DNA of 14,913 nt, taken from positions 1 through 14,913 of the forward strand of contig BRYA01000745.1 in the NCBI GenBank assembly GCA_030267965.1, read 5' to 3'. The stretch comes from Triparma columacea. Lineage: Eukaryota; Sar; Bolidophyceae; Parmales; Triparmaceae. Positions 7,853 to 14,913 of the stretch are shown here, piece by piece. The notes below the pieces were generated by a model. The model was not told where the DNA came from. It ran no database searches and was given only the letters and a program-made list of their open reading frames with translations. The position numbers and the translations under genes were made by a program. How positions within the stretch are numbered: position 1 is the first letter of the stretch; each line of letters starts with the position of its first letter.

Positions 7853-10800
7853 TTATTTCGTAGGGTTGGCATCCCCTTGGCCATGAACGTTCTTCAGCTG
7901 CATATTCCAAAGCTCCGCGTACATCCCTTTCATTTCCATGAGTTCATCGTGAGTACCAAGTTCCTCAACCTTACCGTCCCCAATCACGCAGATCTGGTGA
8001 GCGTTCCTAATCGTGCCTAGGCGGTGTGCGATTACGAGCGTCGTCCTGGCCGAGCTGGCGAGACCGTTCAGAGCCTCTTGGACGGAGTTCTCCGTCACGG
8101 TATCCAGGGCGGACGTAGCCTCGTCAAGAACGCAAATATCTGGGGGGGGGTTAAGGGGGAGGACCGATGAGCGCCACGAGTCAGCAGTGCTATGGTGTGA
8201 AAACCGTGCCCTTTGAAAAGCTCGCTTCTCGCTTTTCTCTTCCGCTGTCCCTCACCTGGGTTCTTGAGCAGGCATCTGGCGATGGCTACCCTCTGTTTCT
8301 CTCCCCCGCTAAGCTTGAGGCCTCTCTCTCCGACCATGGTTTCCCACCCTTTCGTCTGAGATTCGATGAAATCGAGTATGTTCGCCTCCCTCGCCGCCTT
8401 CTCGAGCTCCGATTGGCTGGCGTCCCGGTTCCCGTAAGCGATGTTGTAGCGGATAGTGTCGTTGAAGAGCGGGGTGTCCTGAGGTACCACGCCGATTATT
8501 TGCCTGAGGCTTTCCTGCTTCGCCTTCTTGATGTCGACCCCATTGACGACGACCCTTCCCCCTCCAACGTCGTAAAACCTTAGCAGAAGTCTGCTGATGG
8601 TAGTCTTGCCAGCCCCGGTAGGTCCGACAATGGCAGTGACTGTGCCCTTCTTCAGCGTGAGGTTCAAGCCCTTCAACCCCTTGTCTATCGGGGCTGTGGG
8701 GTATCTGAACCTGACATCCTCGAACTTAATGACATCCTCTCCGCCAAACGCCTTAGTCCTTGGGATATCGACGGCCCCTGGAACGTCCATGATGTCAGTC
8801 TCTTCCGCGAGAAGCTGCAAGCAAGTGGGAGGAGCGAAAGCGGCGATTGTGTAGAAGTTAGCGGTAAGGAGGAGCAAGGGGGGACGACCGTTGGAAGCCT
8901 TTACTACTAAGCCTTTACTACTTGTACATTCTCACCTCGCTGAGGTTACCAAGGTCCACGAAAGCCATGACGAGGGCGTTGTAGACGGTCCCGAGGAAAT
9001 TGAGAGGTGCGAATAGCTGCAGTGCGAGAGATAGGCGAAGGGAAATTACGTGTAAGCCACGGGCGAGGGGGGGGCGCGAGTGGGGGGGGAGAGGAGGGGG
9101 GATGGGGGGGGGGGGAGGGATTTTGGTTTCGTGTAACCCTTCCTTCTGGTCGTGGTACCTGCCCACCCCCGGTCTATTTCGCCCTTCCGCGCGCGGGGCC
9201 CCCTCTCCCTCCTTGGGTCCGTCTCACCTGTAGGATATAGATGGTGACGGAAACGAAGTCCCCTGGCTCCATACCGTAGCACTCCCCGCTCCCCTCGTCC
9301 TCTGAATCCTCGCACTCTATCCTGTCGCGGATGGAGAATACTGAGAGAGTCAAGGCGAGGCCAAGGCAGGCCTGCATTAGGAGCTGCTGCGAAATGTTGA
9401 GGGCGGAGAGGGAGGCTTGGACGGAAACGCTCTTGAATTTTTGCGAAGGCGCGGAAAGCGGGGGAGAGGCTGCGTTAGTACCTTGAAAATTGTATGCCTC
9501 TTTTCTTACAGCAGTCACATTTCTCACCTTGGCCTGGAATTTCGAGACAGCATCACCGAACCTCTTCTCCTCCCATCTCTCTGCCGTGAAGTACTTGACA
9601 GTCTCAAAGTTGACGAGGCTATCTGTGATTTTGTCGTGGTAGTCGTTGTCGTTTTTGTTCAAGCTTTTCCTGAACTTCTTCCTCCACAGCGTCATCAGTA
9701 TAGTGACCAGAACGTACAAAAAGATGAAGTAGAATATCGTCACCGCCAGCGGCCAGTACTTGAAGTGTAGAGCGAAGATCAGGCACACGACCACGCACTC
9801 CGTGAGGGCGGGTATGAGGTAGAGGAATCCGTACTTCATGAGGGTGTCGCAGGCGGAGATTCCCCTGTCCATGCTCCTGAGGACGTCGCCTAGCTTCTTG
9901 CGGAGGTGCCAGTCGAGGGAGAGGTCGTGGAGGTGGTTGAAGGTCTGCTTCGAGAGCTGGACGAAGGCCGCCTGGGCGACCCTGAGGTAGACGAGGGACT
10001 GCCCCTCCTTGAACGTCTTGGATAGGAGGGTCAGCGCAACGTAGATGATTGAGTTGGTGATGGCCCCGTAGTAGTCCTCATCGATCAGGCAGGTCGAGGC
10101 CCTCCCGATCAGGAGGGGGGCGTAGATGGAGCACACCTTGCTCAGGGCCACAAAGACCCAGGTCATGCAAGCCCTTACCCTGTTGGTGACGGCGGACGTG
10201 GAGGTGGCGTCGGGCCAGAAGTAGGGCTTGAGGAGAACGAGGATGTCGAGGATCGCGAGGTCCTTCTTTCTTTTGACGAAGGAGGGGGGGGAGGTGTGGA
10301 GGGAGGAGGAGGGGGGGGCGGGGGGGGGGGGGAAGAGGAGTCTGGTGAGGAGAAGGAGGAGAACGTTGACGGCAGAGGCTACCATTGTGCAGATGGAGAA
10401 GTTAAAGATGGCGGAGGAAGGAGAGGTGGAGGAGGAGGAAGAAGCCGAGATGGAGATGAAGTAGAAAATTGCGGAGGAGAGGTAGACGAAGGAGGAGAGG
10501 GTGGATAAGAACAGAGGGAACTGCAGGCGCAGCGGGCGTAGTGGGCGCAGCGGGCGTAGTGGGCGCAGCGGCGAGTCGTGAAAAACGAGCGTTGCGTTAG
10601 ATGAGTGAATAGGGTTCCATACTGCCGGTCGTAGTGTTCTTTGTTGCAAGCGCAAATCAGGACCCCTTCTCTCTCACCTTGACGACTGCGTCGGGGTCGG
10701 CTGTGATTTTCTTCTCACATGATCCGACGGCCAAGTAGTCCCCGAAGAAACCGAGGACGGAGACAATGATACCAAAGATGGAGAGGAGGCCTCCCATCCG

Positions 10801-11366
10801 GGTATTCTGGTCTGCGTCGTCTTCGAGGGGGGAGACGTCGAGAGGGGAGTAGTAGTAGTAGGTTGAGAAGGAGAGGGAGATGGAGAGGATGAGGGCGCTG
10901 TGTTTGTGTTTGTGTTTGGGTTTGGGTTTGGGGTGTGAGTGTGGGTAAAAAATTAAGGGGGGTGGGGAGAGATAGAATGAGAATAAGTAGGAGAAGGGTC
11001 ATACTCCTCAATCATACTCCCTCTACAACAAAGTACTCACCGAGTGATAGCCATCCTATACATCCATATGATATGTCTTGGCAGAGTTTTAGTTTCCTCC
11101 TCTTGATTCTCAGATTGTAATAAGCTTTCACTGAGTGTATCAAAGCCCTCTAGCGTGGTGTTGGGGCCTCTTGTTTGTTTATGTTGAGGTTTAGTAGTAT
11201 TCGAAGACGTATTTGAAGCTTTATTTGGAGTAGAGGAAACATTATCGAGGAAGGTGAATAATTTGATGAGTTCAATTGATACATAAAGAAGGCTAATTGT
11301 AGCTGAGATTAACCCAAGTACACCGCTTATACCAAAATCTGGCCCACTTTGAGTTATTGAGAGCAT
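7853..11366 (-). CDS. Half-size ABC transporter, HMT1/ABCB6/ATM type (7 exons)
   Basis: The exons by splice signals and phase are 11041-11366, 10678-10897, 9528-10520, 9228-9431, 8936-9016, 8256-8814 and 7853-8139, totalling 2670 nt or 889 aa plus a TAA stop. The start ATG is at 11364-11366. Residues 1 to about 245 form a hydrophobic N-terminal extension (TMD0-like), followed by a Pro/Ser linker (246-262). The six-helix core at about 270-610 has [29 protein letters not shown] and NFETVKYF, all typical of this subfamily. The nucleotide-binding domain has Walker [10 protein letters not shown] (672-680), Q-loop Q720, signature LSGGEKQR (776-783), Walker B ICVLDE (796-801), and H-loop H833. All catalytic residues are intact. 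The length is close to HMT1 and human ABCB6 (about 830-840 aa), which also have the N-terminal extension. Known members move heme/porphyrin, glutathione or phytochelatin-metal compounds in mitochondrial or vacuolar membranes. Substrate here cannot be told. Confidence 0.93.
8140..8255 (-). other. Intron 6 of the ABC transporter
   Basis: The intron is 116 nt, phase 1. Donor CCAG|GTGAGG and acceptor CCCCAG|AT restore [16 protein letters not shown], the Walker B region, exactly. Reading through instead destroys the Walker B motif. Confidence 0.92.
8815..8935 (-). other. Intron 5 of the ABC transporter
   Basis: The intron is 121 nt, phase 0 (GAG|GTGAGA ... TTGCAG|CTT), with a GCTAAC branch-like motif. 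It joins GNLSE to [10 protein letters not shown]. Confidence 0.88.
9017..9227 (-). other. Intron 4 of the ABC transporter with long G-runs
   Basis: The intron is 211 nt, phase 0 (CAG|GTGAGA ... CTGCAG|CTA). Splicing joins YILQ to LFAPLNFLG, a strongly conserved join in this family. The + strand between 9063 and 9119 has five or more G-runs, the longest of about 12 Gs, so the template strand is a strong G-quadruplex candidate and the transcript has long C-runs. Confidence 0.88.
9432..9527 (-). other. Intron 3 of the ABC transporter, 96 nt, in-frame
   Basis: The donor AAG|GTGAGA follows the FQAK codons. A perfect TACTAAC branch-site motif sits about 43 nt before the acceptor, followed by a pyrimidine-rich stretch and TTCAAG|AGC. 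Removing it gives [20 protein letters not shown], which aligns without gaps to the usual KYEKAS-x-x-x-QSSLALLNFGQ segment of ABCB6/7-type transporters. The length is a multiple of three with no stop, so retention would insert 32 residues. Confidence 0.8.
10521..10677 (-). other. Intron 2 of the ABC transporter with 9-bp repeat
   Basis: The intron is 157 nt, phase 0 (AAG|GTGAGA ... CTGCAG|TTC). About five copies of a 9-bp unit GGGCGYAGY (+ strand), alternating in an 18-bp period, fill about 10526-10570 next to the acceptor. The intron contains no stop in the exon 3 frame, so a longer frame reads through it, but the junctions and domain continuity favour splicing. Confidence 0.8.
10898..11040 (-). 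other. Intron 1 of the ABC transporter with GGGTTT-type run
   Basis: The intron is 143 nt, with donor GTGAGT and an acceptor ending ACACAG. It splits an Arg codon (CG|C). Just before the acceptor the + strand reads GGGTTTGGGTTTGGGG and then a further GGG at 10943-10945. This gives four G-runs between 10918 and 10945 that could form a G-quadruplex on the template strand. Confidence 0.85.
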
Positions 11367-11587
11367 AGGGACGCTTTAAAAGGGAGGGGCTTATTTGAGG
11401 AAAAAAAGAATAAAAAAGAAGGAGTCAGCAGAGGTCGTGGGAGCCTATTTTAGGTGTTTTTGGACTCCAATATATTAGCACCTACACGACACGTCTGCCT
11501 GCGTCGACTACTTTCAAGGATTTGTTGATAGGTTTCACATCGGAAATTCCCGCTATATACTCAAATTTGGGGTAGGTTCACTCAAAA
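11367..11587. promoter_or_regulatory. Divergent promoter region, ABC transporter / ankyrin-MYND copy 1
   Basis: Only 221 bp separate the two start codons. On the - strand a TTTTAAA box lies at about 11376-11382, close to the ABC ATG. On the + strand a TATATA box at 11554-11559 lies 29 bp before the MYND gene ATG, inside the block repeated ahead of all three gene copies. An A-rich stretch occupies 11400-11420. Confidence 0.6.
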
Positions 11588-12730
11588 ATGGAATCGCAAT
11601 CAGAGGTACAATCGTCATACAATTCATCAGAGACCACAAATGTGACAGTAAATAGTTTTAACGACTTGACAGAAGATCAACAGTGCTGCATAAACTGGGC
11701 TTGTGAGCAAGACTGGGATCGCATCAAGGGGTTACGGTTATTCCGTGGTCCTGAGGTTTTGTTAGGAGTTTGTATCAAGGAGAGGAAATTTGTATGTTCA
11801 GTCCTCACAATCGCCTCTGGTTACGATAATGTTGAGATGGTCAAGCTTGCCTTAGACGCCGGCTTCGACAACAAGGAAGCCATGTACATGGCCGCAAGTA
11901 TATCAATGAAGACTAGTGACAATTCAACAATCTTGAGACTGCTCTTAGAACATGGACTTGACCCTAATATAGACCTACAAGTCGAAGGGATGAGCATTTG
12001 CTCCAACCTTTTGATGTCTACTGCTTATGTGGGACACATTGATCACGCCATAGCACTTCTCGATCATGGAGCAAATGTGAACAAGACATTGGTTAACCCT
12101 GATGATGGACATGTTCATTCACCACTTACTGATACTATGGCTTATGGAGCATACGACATATTCAGGCTATTTCTCACGCGCGGTGCTATTCCAACCACTA
12201 ACGACGTGGATGATGTGTTTGGTCATTGCCTCGATGCGTGCAAAGGAGAACACCCTAGGCTTAGTAGAGATGTCGCAATAAAGATGTTCACAACATTTCT
12301 TCATCTTGGAAAGCCCGATTCCGATGTAGTTCAAGACAAATTCGATTCTTTCGAACCTTCCTATCACGATCCTACAATCACCAACATCACGAAACATTAC
12401 CTTCAAGGCCGTCCCTTCTGTTGCTTTGTTTGCGAGGCTCTAACTGCCAAGGAGCGCGACAAGCTCCATATGTGTCCCTGTCGCAACGTCGCTTACTGCT
12501 CGAGGGAGTGCCAGGTCAAGCACTGGAGGGAACACAAGGTGCAATGCACGGGACCGCTGAACGAAAGAGGGGAGAGTGAGGCAATGGTCAAGAAAAGATC
12601 CAAGACAGGGAAGGGGACGAAGGGGGGAGGAGTGTATGTGGGGGTAGCGGATGCGGGAGTAGCGGAAGGAGCAGTTGCGACGGGGAAGAAGGGCAAGAAG
12701 GGGAAGAAGGGTAGGGGTAAGAAGAAGTGA
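11588..12730 (+). CDS. Ankyrin-repeat MYND-finger protein, copy 1
   Basis: An intact intronless gene of 380 aa, starting at an ATG in AAAAATGG context. Four ankyrin-like repeats are seen, at about 71-94, 99-125, 140-166 and 178-203, with the LLLEHGLDPN and LLDHGANVN turns characteristic of the fold. A MYND zinc finger at about 279-320 has C279, C282, C296, C298, C304, C308, H316 and C320, including YCSRECQVKHW. The C-terminus (about 335-380) is low-complexity, Gly/Ala- then Lys-rich (KKGKKGKKG), and could be a nuclear/nucleolar signal or an RNA-binding tail. MYND fingers bind short proline-containing peptides and ankyrins bind other proteins, so an adaptor role is likely. No SET domain is present, so it is not a SMYD methyltransferase. 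The partner is unknown. Confidence 0.9.
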   Translation: MESQSEVQSSYNSSETTNVTVNSFNDLTEDQQCCINWACEQDWDRIKGLRLFRGPEVLLGVCIKERKFVCSVLTIASGYDNVEMVKLALDAGFDNKEAMYMAASISMKTSDNSTILRLLLEHGLDPNIDLQVEGMSICSNLLMSTAYVGHIDHAIALLDHGANVNKTLVNPDDGHVHSPLTDTMAYGAYDIFRLFLTRGAIPTTNDVDDVFGHCLDACKGEHPRLSRDVAIKMFTTFLHLGKPDSDVVQDKFDSFEPSYHDPTITNITKHYLQGRPFCCFVCEALTAKERDKLHMCPCRNVAYCSRECQVKHWREHKVQCTGPLNERGESEAMVKKRSKTGKGTKGGGVYVGVADAGVAEGAVATGKKGKKGKKGRGKKK

Positions 12731-12757
12731 ACGAAATAATACAGTAATGCGGCGGCT

Positions 12758-12799
12758 ATAAGCAATTTTTCAGAATTGGATGTGCATCAAATTGCTTAT
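12758..12799 (+). other. 3' flank hairpin, 11-bp perfect stem
   Basis: ATAAGCAATTT (12758-12768) and AAATTGCTTAT (12789-12799) are perfect inverted repeats around a 20-nt loop, 28 bp after the stop codon of copy 1. The corresponding site after copy 2 (about 14197-14237) keeps AAGCA...TGCTT but has lost perfect pairing in the middle. It may be a 3' end or mRNA-stability element. Confidence 0.65.
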
Positions 12800-12909
12800 T
12801 TTTAGCGATTAGCGTGAGAATGAACAACTTCATATTTCTCTGCAGGAACTTTCTCAGAGGCAAGAGGATCAGAGTCAGATTTTGGGGTTGGTGAGGTGGC
12901 AGTTTTGGT

Positions 12910-13032
12910 TGGACTCCAATATTAGCACCTACACGACACTTCTGCCTGCGTAGAGTACTTTGAAGGCTTTGTTGATAAGTTTCACATCGTGATTTGCCGC
13001 ATAAACTTACATTCGGGATAAGTTCGCTCAAA
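12910..13032 (+). promoter_or_regulatory. Repeated upstream block of copy 2
   Basis: This block shares with the other two copies the phrases GGACTC-AATAT, AGC-CCTACAC, GTAGAGTACT and TTGATA-GTTTCACATCG. The TATA-like box is degenerate here (CATAAAC at 13000-13006) and ends about 27 bp before the ATG. Confidence 0.7.
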
Positions 13033-14169
13033 ATGGAATCACAGTCAGAGGTACAATCGTCACACAATTCATCAGAGACCACAAATACATTGCATGGATG
13101 GGACGATTTGACAGACGGTCAGCAGTTATGCTTGAAATGGGCTTGTAAGCAAGACTGGGATCGCATCAAGGGGTACGCCAAGGAACATGGTCCTGAGGTT
13201 TTGTTAGGCGCTTATTATGAGAGGAATTCGATAGCATCAGTCCTCACAATCGCCTCTGGTTACGATAATGTTGAGATGGTCAAGCTTGCCTTAGAGGCCG
13301 GCTTCGACAACAAGGAAGCCATGTTCATGGCCGCAGAGATGTCAATGAGGAATAGTGACAATTCAACAATCTTGAGATTGCTCTTAGAACATGGGCTTGA
13401 CCCTAATATGGACCTAGGAGTTGAAGGGGTGTTGAAATACTGTTCCAACCTGTTGATGGCTGCTGCTGGTGTGGGACACATTAATCACGCCATAGCACTT
13501 CTCGATCATGGAGCAAATGTGAACAAGATAATGGTTGACCCTGATGATGGAGATGTTGATTCACCACTTACTTTTGCTATGAGACATGGATCACACGACT
13601 TCTGCAGACTGTTTCTCACACGCGGTGCTATTCCATCCACCAACGACGTGCATATTGTGTTTAGTTATTGCCTCCAAGCGTGCAAAGGATTACACTCTAG
13701 CCTTAGTAGAGATGTCGCAATAAAGATGTTCACAACATTTCTTCATCTCGGAAAGCCTGATTCTGACGTAGTTCGAGACAAATTCGTATTAGTCCATCCT
13801 TCCTATCACGATCCTATAATCACCAACATCACGAAACAGTACATTCAAGGCCGTCCCTTCTGCTGCTTTGTTTGCGAGGCTCTAACTGCCAGTGCCAAGG
13901 AGCGTGATAAGCTCCATATGTGTCCCTGTCGCAACGTCGCCTACTGCTCGAAGGAGTGCCAGGTCAAGCACTGGAGGGAGCACAGGGTGCAGTGCACGGG
14001 ACCGCTGAACGAGAAGGGGGAGAGTGAGGCGATGGTCAAGGGGAGGCACAAGACAGGGAAGGGAGCGGCGGCGGGAGCAACGGTGGTGGGAAGAGAGGAC
14101 GGAACAGCTGCGACAGCGACGGGGAAGAATGGTAAGAAGGGCAAGAAGGGCAAGGGTAAGAAGAAGTGA
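13033..14169 (+). CDS. Ankyrin-repeat MYND-finger protein, copy 2
   Basis: An intact gene of 378 aa. The frame is open upstream only through a TTG at 12994, so the ATG at 13033, which matches copies 1 and 3, is the start. It has the same architecture as copy 1: four ankyrin-like repeats at about 68-92, 97-123, 139-164 and 176-200, a MYND finger from C278 to C321 with all zinc ligands, and a Lys-rich tail (NGKKGKKGKGKKK). Differences are concentrated at about 15-35 and 60-70, in the loops between ankyrins, and in the Gly/Ala-rich linker of the tail. A two-residue insertion (SA) lies just inside the MYND domain. The MYND region is the best conserved part at DNA level. Confidence 0.9.
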   Translation: MESQSEVQSSHNSSETTNTLHGWDDLTDGQQLCLKWACKQDWDRIKGYAKEHGPEVLLGAYYERNSIASVLTIASGYDNVEMVKLALEAGFDNKEAMFMAAEMSMRNSDNSTILRLLLEHGLDPNMDLGVEGVLKYCSNLLMAAAGVGHINHAIALLDHGANVNKIMVDPDDGDVDSPLTFAMRHGSHDFCRLFLTRGAIPSTNDVHIVFSYCLQACKGLHSSLSRDVAIKMFTTFLHLGKPDSDVVRDKFVLVHPSYHDPIITNITKQYIQGRPFCCFVCEALTASAKERDKLHMCPCRNVAYCSKECQVKHWREHRVQCTGPLNEKGESEAMVKGRHKTGKGAAAGATVVGREDGTAATATGKNGKKGKKGKGKKK

Positions 14170-14343
14170 ACGAAACAATACAGTAATGCGGCGGCTATAA
14201 GCATTTTTTCCGAATTTGATGTAAATCAAATTGCTTTCTTTCTTATTGCGATTAGATTGCGATTAGCGTGAGAATGAACAATTTCATATTTCTCCAACTA
14301 ATTTTGCCCCCTCCTTGTTTCCAAGAAGAAACTTTCTCAGAGG

Positions 14344-14466
14344 CGGACTCAAATATCAGCCCCTACACTACAATTCTGCATACGTAGAGTACTGAAGGCT
14401 TTTTTGATAAGTTTCACATCGTAATTTGCCGCTATAAACTCAAATTTGGCGTAGGTTCACTCAAAA
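14344..14466 (+). promoter_or_regulatory. Repeated upstream block of copy 3
   Basis: This block keeps the conserved phrases and has the most canonical TATA box, TATAAA at 14433-14438, 29 bp before the ATG. The block is intact, so the broken third copy could still be transcribed. Confidence 0.65.
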
Positions 14467-14865
14467 ATGGAATCGCAATCAGAGGTACAATCGTCATACA
14501 ATTCATCAGAAACTACAAATGTGACAGTGAATGATTTGGACGACTTGACAGACGGTCAGAAGTTGTGCTTCAACTGGGCTGTTGGTCAAGACTGGGATCT
14601 CATCAAGGGGTATGCCAAGGAACATGGTCCTGAGGTTTTGTTCGGTGTTTATTCAGTGCTTGTTGATGAGAAATGGGGCGTAGCTTCAGTCCTCACTAAT
14701 GCCTCTCATCATAATAATGTTGAGATGGTCAAGCTTATCTTAGAGGCCGGTTTCGACAACAAGGAAGCCATGTACAGTGCCGCAGATTTATCAATGAACA
14801 ATAGTGATTCAACAATCTTGAGATTGCTCTTAGAACATGGACTTGACAAACGTATAATCATCTAG
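14467..14865 (+). pseudogene. Truncated ankyrin-MYND copy 3
   Basis: It has the same ATG and N-terminus (MESQSEVQSSYNSSETTNVT) as copy 1, and a frame that is open through the first two ankyrin-like repeats (about 72-97 and 99-125). After EHGLD the sequence no longer matches the other copies: the next codons are unrelated and TAG follows at 14863-14865, giving 132 aa without the last ankyrins, MYND or tail. The cut is abrupt with no frameshift before it, which suggests a recombination breakpoint rather than point decay. It may be a pseudogene or a short ankyrin-only protein. A spliced form using GTATAA near 14851 and a pyrimidine tract with TTAG near 14904 is conceivable, but the donor is unlike the GTGAG donors of the ABC gene and the join would not restore homology. 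Confidence 0.7.
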
Positions 14866-14913
14866 TATTATGATCCGATTCTTTCTCTCTCTCCGATTGA
14901 TTAGATCCTATCT

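Larger units (their letters stand above)
11461..14850 (+). repeat. Tandem gene array, unit about 1.44 kb, third unit broken
   Basis: Three head-to-tail units occur, each with a ~125-bp upstream block (11461-11587, 12910-13032, 14344-14466) and an ankyrin-MYND coding region. The first two also have a similar 3' flank. ATG-to-ATG distances are 1445 and 1434 bp. Homology in the third unit stops at about 14849. This is a recent segmental tandem duplication. Confidence 0.92.

Noticed and set aside
8167..8583. 138-codon + strand frame opposite the ABC nucleotide-binding domain
   Set aside because: It is a shadow of a conserved exon, with GC-rich antisense codons and no family resemblance.
9000..9315. 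Gly/Arg-rich and Pro-rich frames on both strands in the G-run intron
   Set aside because: They arise from homopolymer G/C runs inside intron 4; splice signals on both sides exclude them.
12493..12765. - strand frame opposite the MYND and Lys-rich tail (also 13882-14229)
   Set aside because: It is a reverse-strand reading of the lysine-rich tail (AAG codons read as CTT), present in both copies only because the sense strand is conserved.
12994..13032. N-terminal extension of ankyrin-MYND copy 2 from a TTG
   Set aside because: The extension lies in the repeated upstream block, and copies 1 and 3 both start at the matching ATG.
14851..14906. Intron in truncated copy 3 rescuing the missing half
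   Set aside because: The paralogues have no intron here, the GTATAA donor differs from the GTGAG consensus, and the seven nucleotides visible after the putative acceptor do not restore homology.

Overview
This is a nuclear window from a eukaryote. Spliceosomal GT-AG introns interrupt one gene, there are long intergenic simple-sequence tracts, and the proteins carry START, half-size ABC transporter, ankyrin and MYND domains. The style of the large protein (a START domain, tryptophan-rich linkers such as WEEEQPEWFTD, tandem membrane blocks) is one I associate with stramenopile algae, perhaps the Parmales/bolidophyte group. That placement is inference and was not tested by a search.

Layout from left to right. 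Positions 2-244 hold the open 3' end of a + strand reading frame that enters from outside the window. Positions 245-1492 are a convergent intergenic region of simple repeats with extreme strand bias: positions 539-1340 (802 nt) contain no G at all on the + strand. Positions 1493-6682 (- strand) hold one uninterrupted 1729-codon gene. It has an N-terminal START lipid-binding domain and a second START-like segment, followed by two tandem 616-residue units that each carry a multi-pass membrane block resembling XK-related scramblases. Positions 6683-7852 are mostly non-coding and may contain a 13-nt first coding exon for that gene (7428-7440) and a 725-nt intron.

Positions 7853-11366 (- strand) hold a seven-exon half-size ABC transporter of the HMT1/ABCB6/ATM type. 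I reconstructed it from splice signals to 889 aa; all six donors read GTGAG. A 221-bp divergent promoter region (11367-11587) separates it from a + strand tandem array of ankyrin-MYND genes. The array has two full copies (11588-12730 and 13033-14169) and a third (14467-14865) whose homology stops after about 125 codons. Each copy has the same ~125-bp upstream block.

No metabolic operon is implied, as expected for a eukaryote. A loose theme is membrane lipid handling (START plus XK-like) next to organelle or vacuole membrane transport (ABC). The MYND array looks like an independent, recently expanding family. The most unusual items are the G-free tract, the START/double-XK-like fusion with its partly homogenised internal duplication, the possible in-frame mini-exon, and the in-frame 96-nt intron with a TACTAAC branch site in the ABC gene.
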